A stretch of DNA of 35,229 bases from Klebsiella pneumoniae (GTDB taxonomy: Bacteria > Pseudomonadota > Gammaproteobacteria > Ga0077536). Made by a program: the position numbers and the translations under genes. Under the pieces are notes generated by a model. The model did not search any database. It saw nothing but the letters and a program-made list of their open reading frames with translations, and had not been told where the DNA came from. How positions within the stretch are numbered: the first letter of the stretch is position 1; every line of letters starts with the position of its first letter. Shown one piece after another: positions 1 through 6,951 of this stretch. The DNA lies in the NCBI GenBank assembly GCA_945876945.1, contig CAMCQE010000026.1, positions 1 to 35,229 of the forward strand. Direction: 5' to 3'.

Positions 1-148
1 GGTCCAGGCCAATCTCGCCAAATTCGTTGATCAGCACCGCGGTGCCAGCCAGCGCCGGATCGTGCAGCCAGCGGTTAAGGAGCGTGGTTTTACCGCTGCC
101 GAGAAAGCCGGTGAGGACTATTAGCGGACGACCGGCGGGCGCGCTCAC
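1..148 (-). CDS. CobW/COG0523 family GTP-binding protein (N-terminus only, runs off the window)
   Basis: Only about 49 N-terminal residues are inside the window. They read as a typical COG0523 start: a hydrophobic strand, then the P-loop GFLGSGKTTLLNRWL, then a segment ending INEFGEIGLD, which is the switch region typical of CobW/YeiR/ZigA G3E GTPases. These proteins bind GTP and act as metal chaperones or insertases (zinc, cobalt or others); the metal cannot be told from this fragment. The start is GTG at 148-146. It overlaps the TGA stop of the upstream small gene as GTGA, so the two are probably translationally coupled. The fold assignment is secure, the specific role is not. Confidence 0.9.
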   Translation of the reverse strand, partial: MSAPAGRPLIVLTGFLGSGKTTLLNRWLHDPALAGTAVLINEFGEIGLD

Positions 149-462
149 GGGGCCTTGATGGCCTTTAAGGCGGCGAGCAGCGCGGGCGACAGTGGGTCGA
201 TGGCTTCGCCGGCGATGGCTTCTACCAGCGTCCAGACTTCGGGCAGGGCGCTCACGATTTCGCTGCGACCGCGCAGGCTGCGCACGATGTATTGCCCGCC
301 GTGCCAGTCTTCCACCGTGCAGCCGTAGGCCTGCACCACTGCGTTCAGCAAGCGCAGGCGCTGGCGGCGCACGGCCTGACGCGTGAGCTCGTCGGGCGCG
401 TCCCCCGTGGGGAGCTCGCTCCAGTGCGGGCTGCCGGCAAACACGGCGCAAAAGCCGCACAT
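145..462 (-). CDS. Conserved small CxxC protein linked to CobW-type GTPase
   Basis: A 105-residue soluble protein without signal peptide or membrane segment. It opens with a CxxC pair (C2, C5), followed by a PHW segment around residues 12-14 and an Arg-rich stretch (TRQAVRRQRLRLL) in the middle. Its stop overlaps the start of the COG0523 GTPase by GTGA. From memory, small proteins with this Cys-rich start recur beside CobW-like genes, but I cannot name a characterised member. Inference: C2, C5 and a nearby His could bind the metal handled by the GTPase. The ATG at 462 has no obvious Shine-Dalgarno; see the finding on the upstream in-frame ATG and amber codon. Function unknown. Confidence 0.75.
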   Translation of the reverse strand: MCGFCAVFAGSPHWSELPTGDAPDELTRQAVRRQRLRLLNAVVQAYGCTVEDWHGGQYIVRSLRGRSEIVSALPEVWTLVEAIAGEAIDPLSPALLAALKAIKAP

Positions 463-531
463 CTAGAGAGTGCTCAATTCAGTCATGGGTGAAGGCTAAC
501 GGCTTTCCGGGCGCCACCGCAAAACGGGCAT

Positions 532-556
532 AAAAAAAGGGGCGTTGCCGCCCCTT
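532..556 (-). terminator. Rho-independent terminator downstream of the LLM oxidoreductase gene
   Basis: A perfect 8-bp stem (AAGGGGCG at 537-544, CGCCCCTT at 549-556) with a 4-nt loop. Read on the minus strand it is followed by seven T residues (532-538). It sits 25 bp beyond the stop of the monooxygenase gene and separates it from the CxxC/CobW pair. It is the only strong intrinsic terminator I find in the window. Confidence 0.9.
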
Positions 557-580
557 CTTCGTGGTCGTCTACGGCTGGCT

Positions 581-1810
581 TCAGGCCTTGGCGCGCATCC
601 GGGTCACGTTGCCGCTGCCACCGATTTTGTCAGTGAAGTTGGGCCACACTTTTTCGGTCAACAATTCCAGGCTCTTCATGCACTGGGCATGCGGCATGTG
701 GTTGTAGATAAACATCCAGAAGTAGTCGACCGGCAGGTCCTTCAGGAGTTTTTCCAGCTTGCGGTTGATGGTGTCCGGGCTGCCGTAGATCACCAGACCG
801 CGATCGGCCAGGGTTTCAAACGTGGCCGGCATATCGAACGGGCCTTCGCCGGGACCGGCGATGGCGGCGTTGAAGCCGAAGGGCACGAAGAAGTTGTTCC
901 AGATGAAGGCACCGGCTTCGCGCGCAATGGCTTCGGCTTCTTCATCGGTGTCGGCCACGATCAGCTCGCGGCTCATCGCCATGCCCTGACCAAATTTAAG
1001 ATCGCGACCGGCCTTCTGCGCGGCCTTCATGCCGGCGTCGAAATGGCCTTTGATGACTTCCGGATGGGTCATGATGGTCACCGGCACGATGCCGCGTTCC
1101 ATGCCCCAGGCGATCGAACGCTCGGAGGTGGCGAAGGGCATGAACATGTCGGGAATTTGCTTGTTGTAGGTCGGCGGGGCGATGCCGATTTCGACGATGT
1201 CGTTGTTCTCATCCAGACCCTGACCGTACTTGGCGGCCACTTCGTGGGCCAGCCACTTGATGGGCTTGCCCGGGATCTGCCAGTGCTTGCCTTCGTGACG
1301 GAAGGTGTCCTTGGTCCACGCCTTGTGCATGATTTCGAAGTGCTCTTCGAACAGCGAGCGCTTGAGTTCTTCGTAGTCCGCGCCTTCACCGGGCTCCTGC
1401 AGGCCCACCTGCTGACCCAGCACGTTCACCCAGCGCGGCTGATAGCCACGGGCGAAACCGGCAAAGGTACGGCCCTGCAGCATCTGCGAAATCATCGCGA
1501 TGTTTTCGGCGAGGTTGATCGGGTTCTGGGAGGGCAGCACGTTGCCGAGCTGGCCGAACTTCATGTTCTTCGTCTGCATCCCGAAGTAGAGGTCGAGAAT
1601 GACCGGGTTGGTCGAGACTTCCTCGCCTTCAATGTGGAAGTGGTGCTCGGTGAAACCGGCGCCGTAGTAACCGTATTGGTCCATGTAGCCCACCTGCTCG
1701 CTGATCTCTTTCAACATGCGCTGATAGAGATCCGTCCGCTTGCCGGCCATGCCCTGCAAAATTTCTTCTTTCGTGCCGACTGACGGCAGATAGAACGCAC
1801 CTACTTCCAT
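581..1810 (-). CDS. LLM-class flavin-dependent oxidoreductase (bacterial luciferase-like monooxygenase)
   Basis: A 409-residue protein of the luciferase-like monooxygenase superfamily, TIM-barrel enzymes that use reduced FMN (or F420) and O2 to oxidise an organic substrate. Visible family features are the early FTEHHF motif near residue 55, GNVLPSQNPINLAENIAM near residue 90, the RTFAGFARGYQPRW segment, and a C-terminal YGSPDTINRKLEKL stretch. Length suits the family. There is no signal peptide, so it should be cytosolic. The start is well fixed: GAGGAGAGAG lies just upstream of the ATG at 1810. It is a single-gene unit ending in a clear terminator, divergent from an AcoR-like regulator that is the natural candidate controller. 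Substrate cannot be assigned from sequence; alkane, ketone or terpene-like substrates are all possible. Confidence 0.9.
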   Translation of the reverse strand: MEVGAFYLPSVGTKEEILQGMAGKRTDLYQRMLKEISEQVGYMDQYGYYGAGFTEHHFHIEGEEVSTNPVILDLYFGMQTKNMKFGQLGNVLPSQNPINLAENIAMISQMLQGRTFAGFARGYQPRWVNVLGQQVGLQEPGEGADYEELKRSLFEEHFEIMHKAWTKDTFRHEGKHWQIPGKPIKWLAHEVAAKYGQGLDENNDIVEIGIAPPTYNKQIPDMFMPFATSERSIAWGMERGIVPVTIMTHPEVIKGHFDAGMKAAQKAGRDLKFGQGMAMSRELIVADTDEEAEAIAREAGAFIWNNFFVPFGFNAAIAGPGEGPFDMPATFETLADRGLVIYGSPDTINRKLEKLLKDLPVDYFWMFIYNHMPHAQCMKSLELLTEKVWPNFTDKIGGSGNVTRMRAKA

Positions 1811-2041
1811 CTTCTCTCTCCTCTACGGTTCTGGTGAGCCCTGGCGCCTTTTGAATGGGCGGCGCTCCGGGCCTTATTGAAGGTTTGACCCCTACATCAT
1901 TCACGCCCACGCCCTAAAAGGCGAGCCTGCCCGCGCATTTCAGCCATAAAAAGATGGCAAAACCGGCTTCCGCGCAGGCTTGTCGCAAATTGCGACACTG
2001 CCGGCTTGTGTCTGGCGCAAAGGCAGCCCGACAATCCGGGG
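1811..2041. promoter_or_regulatory. Divergent intergenic region between LLM oxidoreductase and AcoR-like regulator
   Basis: About 230 bp holding the control elements of both divergent genes. The only strong element is the palindrome at 1981-1997, listed separately. I looked on both strands for a sigma-54 promoter (GG-N10-GC with TGGCAC/TTGC character) and found no convincing match; a weak GG-N10-GC at about 2012-2026 on the plus strand lies too close to the regulator start to be useful. No clear sigma-70 promoter stands out either. Confidence 0.5.
1981..1997. promoter_or_regulatory. 17-bp palindrome, candidate operator of the adjacent AcoR-like regulator
   Basis: TGTCGCAAATTGCGACA has perfect 8-bp arms around one central A. 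It lies 45-61 bp upstream of the regulator ATG and about 170 bp upstream of the monooxygenase ATG. Fis-type helix-turn-helix proteins of the AcoR/NtrC group bind such dyads as dimers, so autoregulation and control of the divergent gene is the simplest reading. Binding itself is inferred. Confidence 0.6.
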
Positions 2042-3997
2042 ATGGACATCCAGAGTTTTGGCCGCACTCCCCGCGAGGCTGATCGTCTCTACCGCAAGCA
2101 GGTGGAGCGCGCGTGGCTGACGCTGGTCGAGCGTGGCGGCGTGGTGGATCCGAATCTGCGCGAGGTGGTGCGGGAGTCCTGGCTGCGCTGTCTGGCGATG
2201 GGGGTCGCGCCGGTCGCGCAGCGCCCAAGCCAACGGGCGGGCACCACGCTCGAGCAACTGCGCGACCACAACAGCGAGCTTTTGCGCGCCTTCCAGCACA
2301 CCTGGCGGGTGCTGGGCGACATTCTCTCCGACACCCAAAGTTGCCTCATCATCGCCGACGCCAGCGGCACGATGCTGGATATTTGCGGCAGCCCCACGGT
2401 GGTCGACCGTGGCGCGCGCGATTGCGTCTCGCCGGGTTACGAATGGAGCGAGCAGAGCGGCGGCACCAACGCTATTGGCACGGCGATCGCGCGCAACGCA
2501 CCGGCCGAAGTTCACAGCGCCGAGCACCTGCTGGCGGTGGCTAAAATCTGGAGCTGTTCGGCGGCGCCGGTGCGCGACGCGGTGGACGGCCATCTGGTGG
2601 GCGTGGTGGATGTGACCAGCTTCGGCGACAGCCACCAGCAGCACTGCCTCGCGCTCGCCGTGACGGCAGCCCATCAAATTGAAGAAACCCTGAACTCCCG
2701 CGAACTCGCCCGCTCGGTGCAGCTACTGCACTGGTATCAGCAACAGACCTCCCGGCGGGGGCTGCAGGCGCTGGTGTTGCTCGACCGGAAAGGCCGGGTG
2801 CTGGCGGCCAATGAGCTGGCGCGGGCCTTGTTCGCCGGCGCGCCGGAGGCCACCCCGCTGGCGCGCGGCCGGCAGTTCCTGCAGGTCAGTCGCGAGCCCG
2901 AACTCAAACATCTCATCGCCGCCCTCCCCCCGCGCACGCGGGCGCTGGCGCTGGAGCCTTATGGCCCGCGCGGCCAAGGCTGGGAGGGCGGCTTGCTGGT
3001 CCTCGAGCCTCGGCGCGAGGTCGGCCAGTTGCGGTCCAGACCCGCCCCGGCCCCGGCGCCGAATGCCTTCTCCGGCATCATCGGTGTTCATCCGCAACTG
3101 CTGGACGCCAAACGCCGCGCGGCGCGGATGGCGCGCGCGTCTGCGCCGGTCCTGTTGCTGGGCGAGCCAGGGGTCGGCAAGCAGCGTTTCGCTCGCGCCA
3201 TTCACGAGAGTTCCGCCGTTGCGGCCGGGCCGTGGCACAGCCTGCGCTGTCGCACTTTCACCCCCGAGCAGCTCGCCATCGAGCTGTTCGGCGACGAGGT
3301 CAGCGGTCGGCTTGGCCGCTTGCAGGAAGCCGACGGCGGCACTTTGTTTCTCGACGACATCGACGCCCTGCCCCTGTCCGCCCAGCTCGGACTGGTGCGC
3401 GCGCTGCAAGACAACGTGGTGTTGCGAGTGGGGGGACAGCGCGAGTACCCGGTGCGGGTCCGCCTCGTTGCGGGCACCCAAAGCAAGTTAAACGAGGCCG
3501 TGGCGGCCGGCCGCTTTCGGCTCGACCTCTTTTATCGCCTGAAGGTGTTTGGGCTGCGCTTGCCAGCCTTGCGCGACCGCCTGAGTGATCTGCCGCTGCT
3601 GGCCCATCGTCGCCTGCTAGCACTCGAGGCCCGCTACGGGCTCGGCCCGCGCCAGCTCTCGCTCGCCTTGCAGGCAACGCTGACCCACTTCCGCTGGCCC
3701 GGGAATGTGTATGAGCTGCACAACCTGCTTGAGGCGATGTATCTGCAAAGCGAGAGCAGCACCCTGACCGAGGCTGATTTGCCGGAAGAGTACCGGCCGC
3801 AGTTGGGGCTGTTGGCGTCTGCGACGGATCAACATGAGCACAGCATCAGCGGGCTTGAGCGCAGCGCGATCGAAGCCGAACTGCTGCGGCAGGGCGACAA
3901 CCTGTCTGCCGTCGCCCGCCGTCTGGGGATCTCCAGAAGCACGCTCTATCGCAAGATGAAGCGCTACGGCTTGGCGGGCGCGCCTTCGGCAGACTGA
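2042..3997 (+). CDS. AcoR-like GAF/AAA+/Fis-HTH transcriptional regulator lacking the GAFTGA motif
   Basis: About 651 residues from the ATG at 2042; a TTG at 2006 would add 12 residues but would move the start nearer the palindrome. Domain order: N-terminal region like AcoR (RESWLRC near residue 45), a GAF sensor domain (about 65-220, with SEQSGGTNAIGTAI), an AAA+ domain (about 340-560) and a Fis-type HTH at the C-terminus (NLSAVARRLGISRSTLYRKM). Walker A is GEPGVGK (about 373) and Walker B is GGTLFLDDID (about 432). Between ELFG and the Walker B block the normal GAFTGA loop is absent: the sequence runs ELFGDEVSGRLGRLQEADGG. That loop contacts sigma-54, so this protein probably does not activate sigma-54 promoters in the standard way and may act more like TyrR. 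Ligand unknown. Confidence 0.88.
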   Translation: MDIQSFGRTPREADRLYRKQVERAWLTLVERGGVVDPNLREVVRESWLRCLAMGVAPVAQRPSQRAGTTLEQLRDHNSELLRAFQHTWRVLGDILSDTQSCLIIADASGTMLDICGSPTVVDRGARDCVSPGYEWSEQSGGTNAIGTAIARNAPAEVHSAEHLLAVAKIWSCSAAPVRDAVDGHLVGVVDVTSFGDSHQQHCLALAVTAAHQIEETLNSRELARSVQLLHWYQQQTSRRGLQALVLLDRKGRVLAANELARALFAGAPEATPLARGRQFLQVSREPELKHLIAALPPRTRALALEPYGPRGQGWEGGLLVLEPRREVGQLRSRPAPAPAPNAFSGIIGVHPQLLDAKRRAARMARASAPVLLLGEPGVGKQRFARAIHESSAVAAGPWHSLRCRTFTPEQLAIELFGDEVSGRLGRLQEADGGTLFLDDIDALPLSAQLGLVRALQDNVVLRVGGQREYPVRVRLVAGTQSKLNEAVAAGRFRLDLFYRLKVFGLRLPALRDRLSDLPLLAHRRLLALEARYGLGPRQLSLALQATLTHFRWPGNVYELHNLLEAMYLQSESSTLTEADLPEEYRPQLGLLASATDQHEHSISGLERSAIEAELLRQGDNLSAVARRLGISRSTLYRKMKRYGLAGAPSAD

Positions 3998-4016
3998 CCC
4001 AGCGCGCCTGCTCGCA

Positions 4017-4820
4017 TCAAGCCGCCAGAATCTTCGTGCGCAGTCGCGACGACACATAGTCCGCCGTCATCACCATCGCCAGAATCACCAGCACGCAGGT
4101 CGCGGTGTCGCGATATTGGAAGAGCTTCATCGAGCCGTAGAGCTCAAAGCCTATGCCGCCGGCGCCAATCATGCCGAGGATGGTGGCGGCGCGCAGATTC
4201 ACTTCGAAGCGATAGAGCGTGGAGGCGATCCACGCGGGAATGACCTGCGGCAGCACGCCAAACACAAACACCTGCAGGGGCCGCGCACCGGTGGCGCGCA
4301 GGGCTTCCACCGGGCCGGCATCGATTTCTTCAATCGCGTCCGCGTAGAACTTGCCCAGCAGGCCCGCGCCGTGAATGGCCAGCGACAGCACGCCGGCAAA
4401 CGGGCCGAGCCCCACGGCGGCGACAAAAATCAGCGCGAACACAAACTCGTTGATCCCGCGGAGCAGATTGAGCGCTTGGCGCGTCAGGTGATAGAGCGCG
4501 AGATTGGGGCTTAGGTTACGCGCGGCCAGCAAGCCGAGCGGCAGGGCGAGGGCCATCGACAGCAGCGTGCCCCATAGCGCGATTTGAATCGTCTCCAACA
4601 CCGGGCGGCCGAGACGCGGCAGAAATTCCCAGTTGGGCGGCACCATGCGCGAGACCAGATCCACCACCCAGGGCAGGCCGCGAATGAATTCACGCAGGTT
4701 GAGATTCACCCCCTGCGCGCTCCACACCAGGATGGCGGCCGCGGCCAGCCCGCCGATGGCCCAGCGCAACAGGCGGCCGCGGCCCCAGCGCCCGCCCAGC
4801 AACAGGCGCGAGCCGCTCAT
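4017..4820 (-). CDS. phnE: Phosphonate/phosphite-type ABC transporter permease PhnE
   Basis: A 267-residue inner-membrane permease. It has an N-terminal membrane segment (about 20-37), then the BPD-type permease region starting near ETIQIALWGTLL, with five or so further hydrophobic segments. The EAA-like loop reads EEIDAGPVEALRATGARP, and the ending GMIGAGGIGFELYGSMKLF is characteristic of PhnE. It forms the membrane channel for the PhnD/PhnC partners. The start ATG (4820) overlaps the PhnC stop as ATGA, so translation is coupled. The stop is 19 bp from the convergent regulator gene, with no visible terminator. Substrate could be a phosphonate, phosphite or another phosphorus oxyanion. Confidence 0.92.
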   Translation of the reverse strand: MSGSRLLLGGRWGRGRLLRWAIGGLAAAAILVWSAQGVNLNLREFIRGLPWVVDLVSRMVPPNWEFLPRLGRPVLETIQIALWGTLLSMALALPLGLLAARNLSPNLALYHLTRQALNLLRGINEFVFALIFVAAVGLGPFAGVLSLAIHGAGLLGKFYADAIEEIDAGPVEALRATGARPLQVFVFGVLPQVIPAWIASTLYRFEVNLRAATILGMIGAGGIGFELYGSMKLFQYRDTATCVLVILAMVMTADYVSSRLRTKILAA

Positions 4821-5563
4821 GCCGCGTGGGTCTCGAGTTCGGGGTAGATGCGGGCCAAGGCCGCGTCGTCAAGGTCTGCTGGCGGCCCGTCAAACACGAT
4901 TTGGCCAGCCGCGATGCCGACGATGCGGTCGGCAAACTGTCGCGCCAGCGCCACCTGATGCAGATTGCACAGCACGGCGATCTGGAGCTCGTGGGCGGCG
5001 GCCCGCAGGTCGTTCAACACCACCTGCGCGGTTTTGGGATCGAGGCTCGCCACCGGCTCGTCGGCCAGAATCACCTGTGGCCGCTGGGCCAGCGCACGCG
5101 CGATCCCCACCCGCTGCTGCTGGCCGCCGGAGAGCCGATCCGCGCGGTCTTCGGCGCGGTCGGCCAGGCCTACGCGGGCGAGGGCTTCCATTGCAATGGC
5201 GATGTCCTCGCGTGGGAAAATCTGCAGCACCGAAGACCATAGCGGCAAGCGCGCCAGTCGTCCGCTCAGCACGTTTTTGAGCACCGACAGGCGCGGCACC
5301 AGATTGTGATGCTGGAAAATCATGCCGATGCCGGCGCGTAGTTCGCGCAGCTCTGCGCGGGTGGTCGGCGCGGGGCGTCCGTTTACCCGGATCTCGCCGC
5401 CGCCGGGCTCTATGAGCCGGTTCACACAGCGCAGCAGCGTGGATTTCCCCGCGCCCGAAGGCCCCAGAATCACGCACATTTCCCCGGCCGGCACCGTCAT
5501 CGAAATGCCGTTCAGCGCGGGCAGCGCGCCGTAGGCTTTGGTGAGGCGGAGGATTTCGATCAT
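4817..5563 (-). CDS. phnC: Phosphonate-type ABC transporter ATP-binding protein PhnC
   Basis: A 248-residue ABC ATPase. Walker A is GPSGAGKST (about residue 35), followed by a Q-loop in IGMIFQHHNLVPRLSVLKNVLSGRL, which is typical of PhnC. The signature is LSGGQQQR, Walker B ILADEPVASLDP, and the H-loop lies in LCNLHQVALARQFADRIVGI. I chose the ATG at 5563, which overlaps the PhnD stop (ATGA at 5560-5563); an upstream extension of the frame would run back through phnD and is not real. It energises uptake through PhnE. Confidence 0.93.
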   Translation of the reverse strand: MIEILRLTKAYGALPALNGISMTVPAGEMCVILGPSGAGKSTLLRCVNRLIEPGGGEIRVNGRPAPTTRAELRELRAGIGMIFQHHNLVPRLSVLKNVLSGRLARLPLWSSVLQIFPREDIAIAMEALARVGLADRAEDRADRLSGGQQQRVGIARALAQRPQVILADEPVASLDPKTAQVVLNDLRAAAHELQIAVLCNLHQVALARQFADRIVGIAAGQIVFDGPPADLDDAALARIYPELETHAA

Positions 5564-6438
5564 TTCATTTTGCTTAAATCGAGATTGAGCAGCGTGGCCA
5601 TGCCCCGCACCGCCTCGAAGTGCTGGTCGGTTATCGGCACCCAGCTTTTGATGACCGTGCCCTTGCTCCAGGGCACGTCGTGCATGGCGGCGAAGGCCGT
5701 GCGCAGCCGGAGTTTGAGGTCTTCCGGCAGGTCGCGCCGCATCACCGCCGGCGCGCCGGGAATGGGCTCGGACTGCCACACCACCACCAGATCTTCGCGC
5801 TTTGCCAGCCCGCGCCCGACCACGGCATCCAGCAGCCGGTCGGCAACGGCGGCGGCGTCGACTTTGCCGTTCAGCAGCGCCAGCACGCTGGCATCGTGGC
5901 TGCCGGCGAAAATCGCCCGCATGTCGCGGTCGGGATTAAGGCCCGCCTGCAGCATGCCGGTTTTGGGAAACAGATGACCCGCGGTGGAACTGGGGTCGAC
6001 GAACGAAAACGTGCGGCCTTTCAAATCCGCCAGCGTGTGAATGCCGGTGTCTTTGCGAGTGATGATGAGCGAGTGATAGAAGGGCCCCTGATTGGCTATA
6101 TCGGGAATGGCGATGGGGTCAACCTCGGCCACGGTGGCGGCCAGCACATAGGCAAACGGCCCCATCATGGCGATATCCAGGCGCTTCGCGCGCAGCGCCT
6201 CAATCACGCCGTTGTAGTCGGTGGCAATGAAAGGTTTGACCTTCATCCCCAGCGAGGCTTCGAGCGCTGCGATGATGGCCTGATTGTCGGTCACCAGCGC
6301 GCTGGGGTCTTCCGCGGGCACCAGGCCCAGCAGGATCTCGCCATCGGCCAGCGCGGGCGCTGAATTGCCGAACAGGCTCAGCAGCGTTAGCCAGCACACG
6401 CCAAGGGCGCGCGGAAGTGTGCTCGAAAGTAGGCGCAA
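5560..6438 (-). CDS. phnD: Phosphonate-type ABC transporter substrate-binding protein PhnD
   Basis: A 292-residue periplasmic binding protein of the PhnD/SsuA/transferrin group. A signal peptide with a hydrophobic core (about residues 10-31, ending SAPALA) precedes the mature protein. The ligand-region motifs GPFAYV and FVDPSSTAGHLFPKTGM match the PhnD pattern of a Ser/Thr cluster that holds the phosphorus oxyanion. The start is TTG at 6438, supported by GGAG about seven bases upstream and by the immediate signal peptide; no in-frame ATG gives a better start. No C-P lyase, phosphonatase or phosphite dehydrogenase gene is in the window, so the downstream use of the substrate is unknown. It lies 72 bp after the haemoglobin gene and may share its transcript. 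Confidence 0.92.
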   Translation of the reverse strand: MRLLSSTLPRALGVCWLTLLSLFGNSAPALADGEILLGLVPAEDPSALVTDNQAIIAALEASLGMKVKPFIATDYNGVIEALRAKRLDIAMMGPFAYVLAATVAEVDPIAIPDIANQGPFYHSLIITRKDTGIHTLADLKGRTFSFVDPSSTAGHLFPKTGMLQAGLNPDRDMRAIFAGSHDASVLALLNGKVDAAAVADRLLDAVVGRGLAKREDLVVVWQSEPIPGAPAVMRRDLPEDLKLRLRTAFAAMHDVPWSKGTVIKSWVPITDQHFEAVRGMATLLNLDLSKMK

Positions 6439-6510
6439 GGGAGTTCTCCGAAAGGACGCTGGCGCGGAAGGTAACAGACTCGGGTTGCCGCTTCATGCCC
6501 GGCACGCGCG

Positions 6511-6945
6511 CTAGCGGCGATTGACCATCCAGGCCGAGAAGCCGTGCAGAAAAGCGCGAAACGCGTCGAGATGCTCCGCCGGAAAGTGATAGCGAGACGG
6601 CGCATGGTCGAGCACGCGTTCAAAACATTCCAGCCATTCACGCCGGCGGTCTTCGTTGATGGCAAACGGCAGATGGCGGGCGCGCATCATGGGATTGCCG
6701 TGACGCTCGTGATAGCGCGGCGGGCCGCCCAGCAGCCCGACGAAAAACGCCGCCGACCGGCGCGACGCGGCCACCATATCTGCCGGAAACAGCGCGCGGA
6801 GTTCGGGCGAGCCCCGGTCGAGCTCCAGATAAAAATCTTCCAGCATGCGTTCGATATTCGCTTCGCCCATCACCGCAAACACTTCTTTGGGCGGCGGCGG
6901 CACCGCGCCGGGATTCATCTGCGGGACGTAAATCTCGTTATCCAT
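6511..6945 (-). CDS. Group II truncated haemoglobin-like protein
   Basis: A 144-residue small globin. Consistent with a 2-over-2 group II globin are a Tyr at the B10-like position (Y39 in LEDFYLEL), the segment RSAAFFVGLLGGPPRYHERHG, the proximal His H91 in RARHLPFAI, and Trp104 (G8-like) in REWLECFERV. Such proteins bind O2 or NO through haem and serve in NO or peroxide chemistry; some databases mislabel them as bacitracin-resistance proteins. The ATG is only 6 bp after the stop of the outer-membrane efflux gene, so it looks like the last gene of the RND operon. It ends with TAG. An N-terminal extension of about 20 Pro-rich residues precedes the globin core. Confidence 0.85.
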   Translation of the reverse strand: MDNEIYVPQMNPGAVPPPPKEVFAVMGEANIERMLEDFYLELDRGSPELRALFPADMVAASRRSAAFFVGLLGGPPRYHERHGNPMMRARHLPFAINEDRRREWLECFERVLDHAPSRYHFPAEHLDAFRAFLHGFSAWMVNRR

Positions 6946-6951
6946 GACCGG

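Noticed and set aside
545-1783. Long plus-strand open frame opposite the LLM oxidoreductase gene
   Set aside because: Antisense shadow typical of GC-rich coding sequence; the minus-strand product has clear family motifs, a good ribosome site and a terminator.
2012-2026. Possible sigma-54 promoter (GG-N10-GC) before the AcoR-like regulator
   Set aside because: Only the GG/GC skeleton matches, the TTGC half is poor, and it would place the transcript start almost at the ATG.
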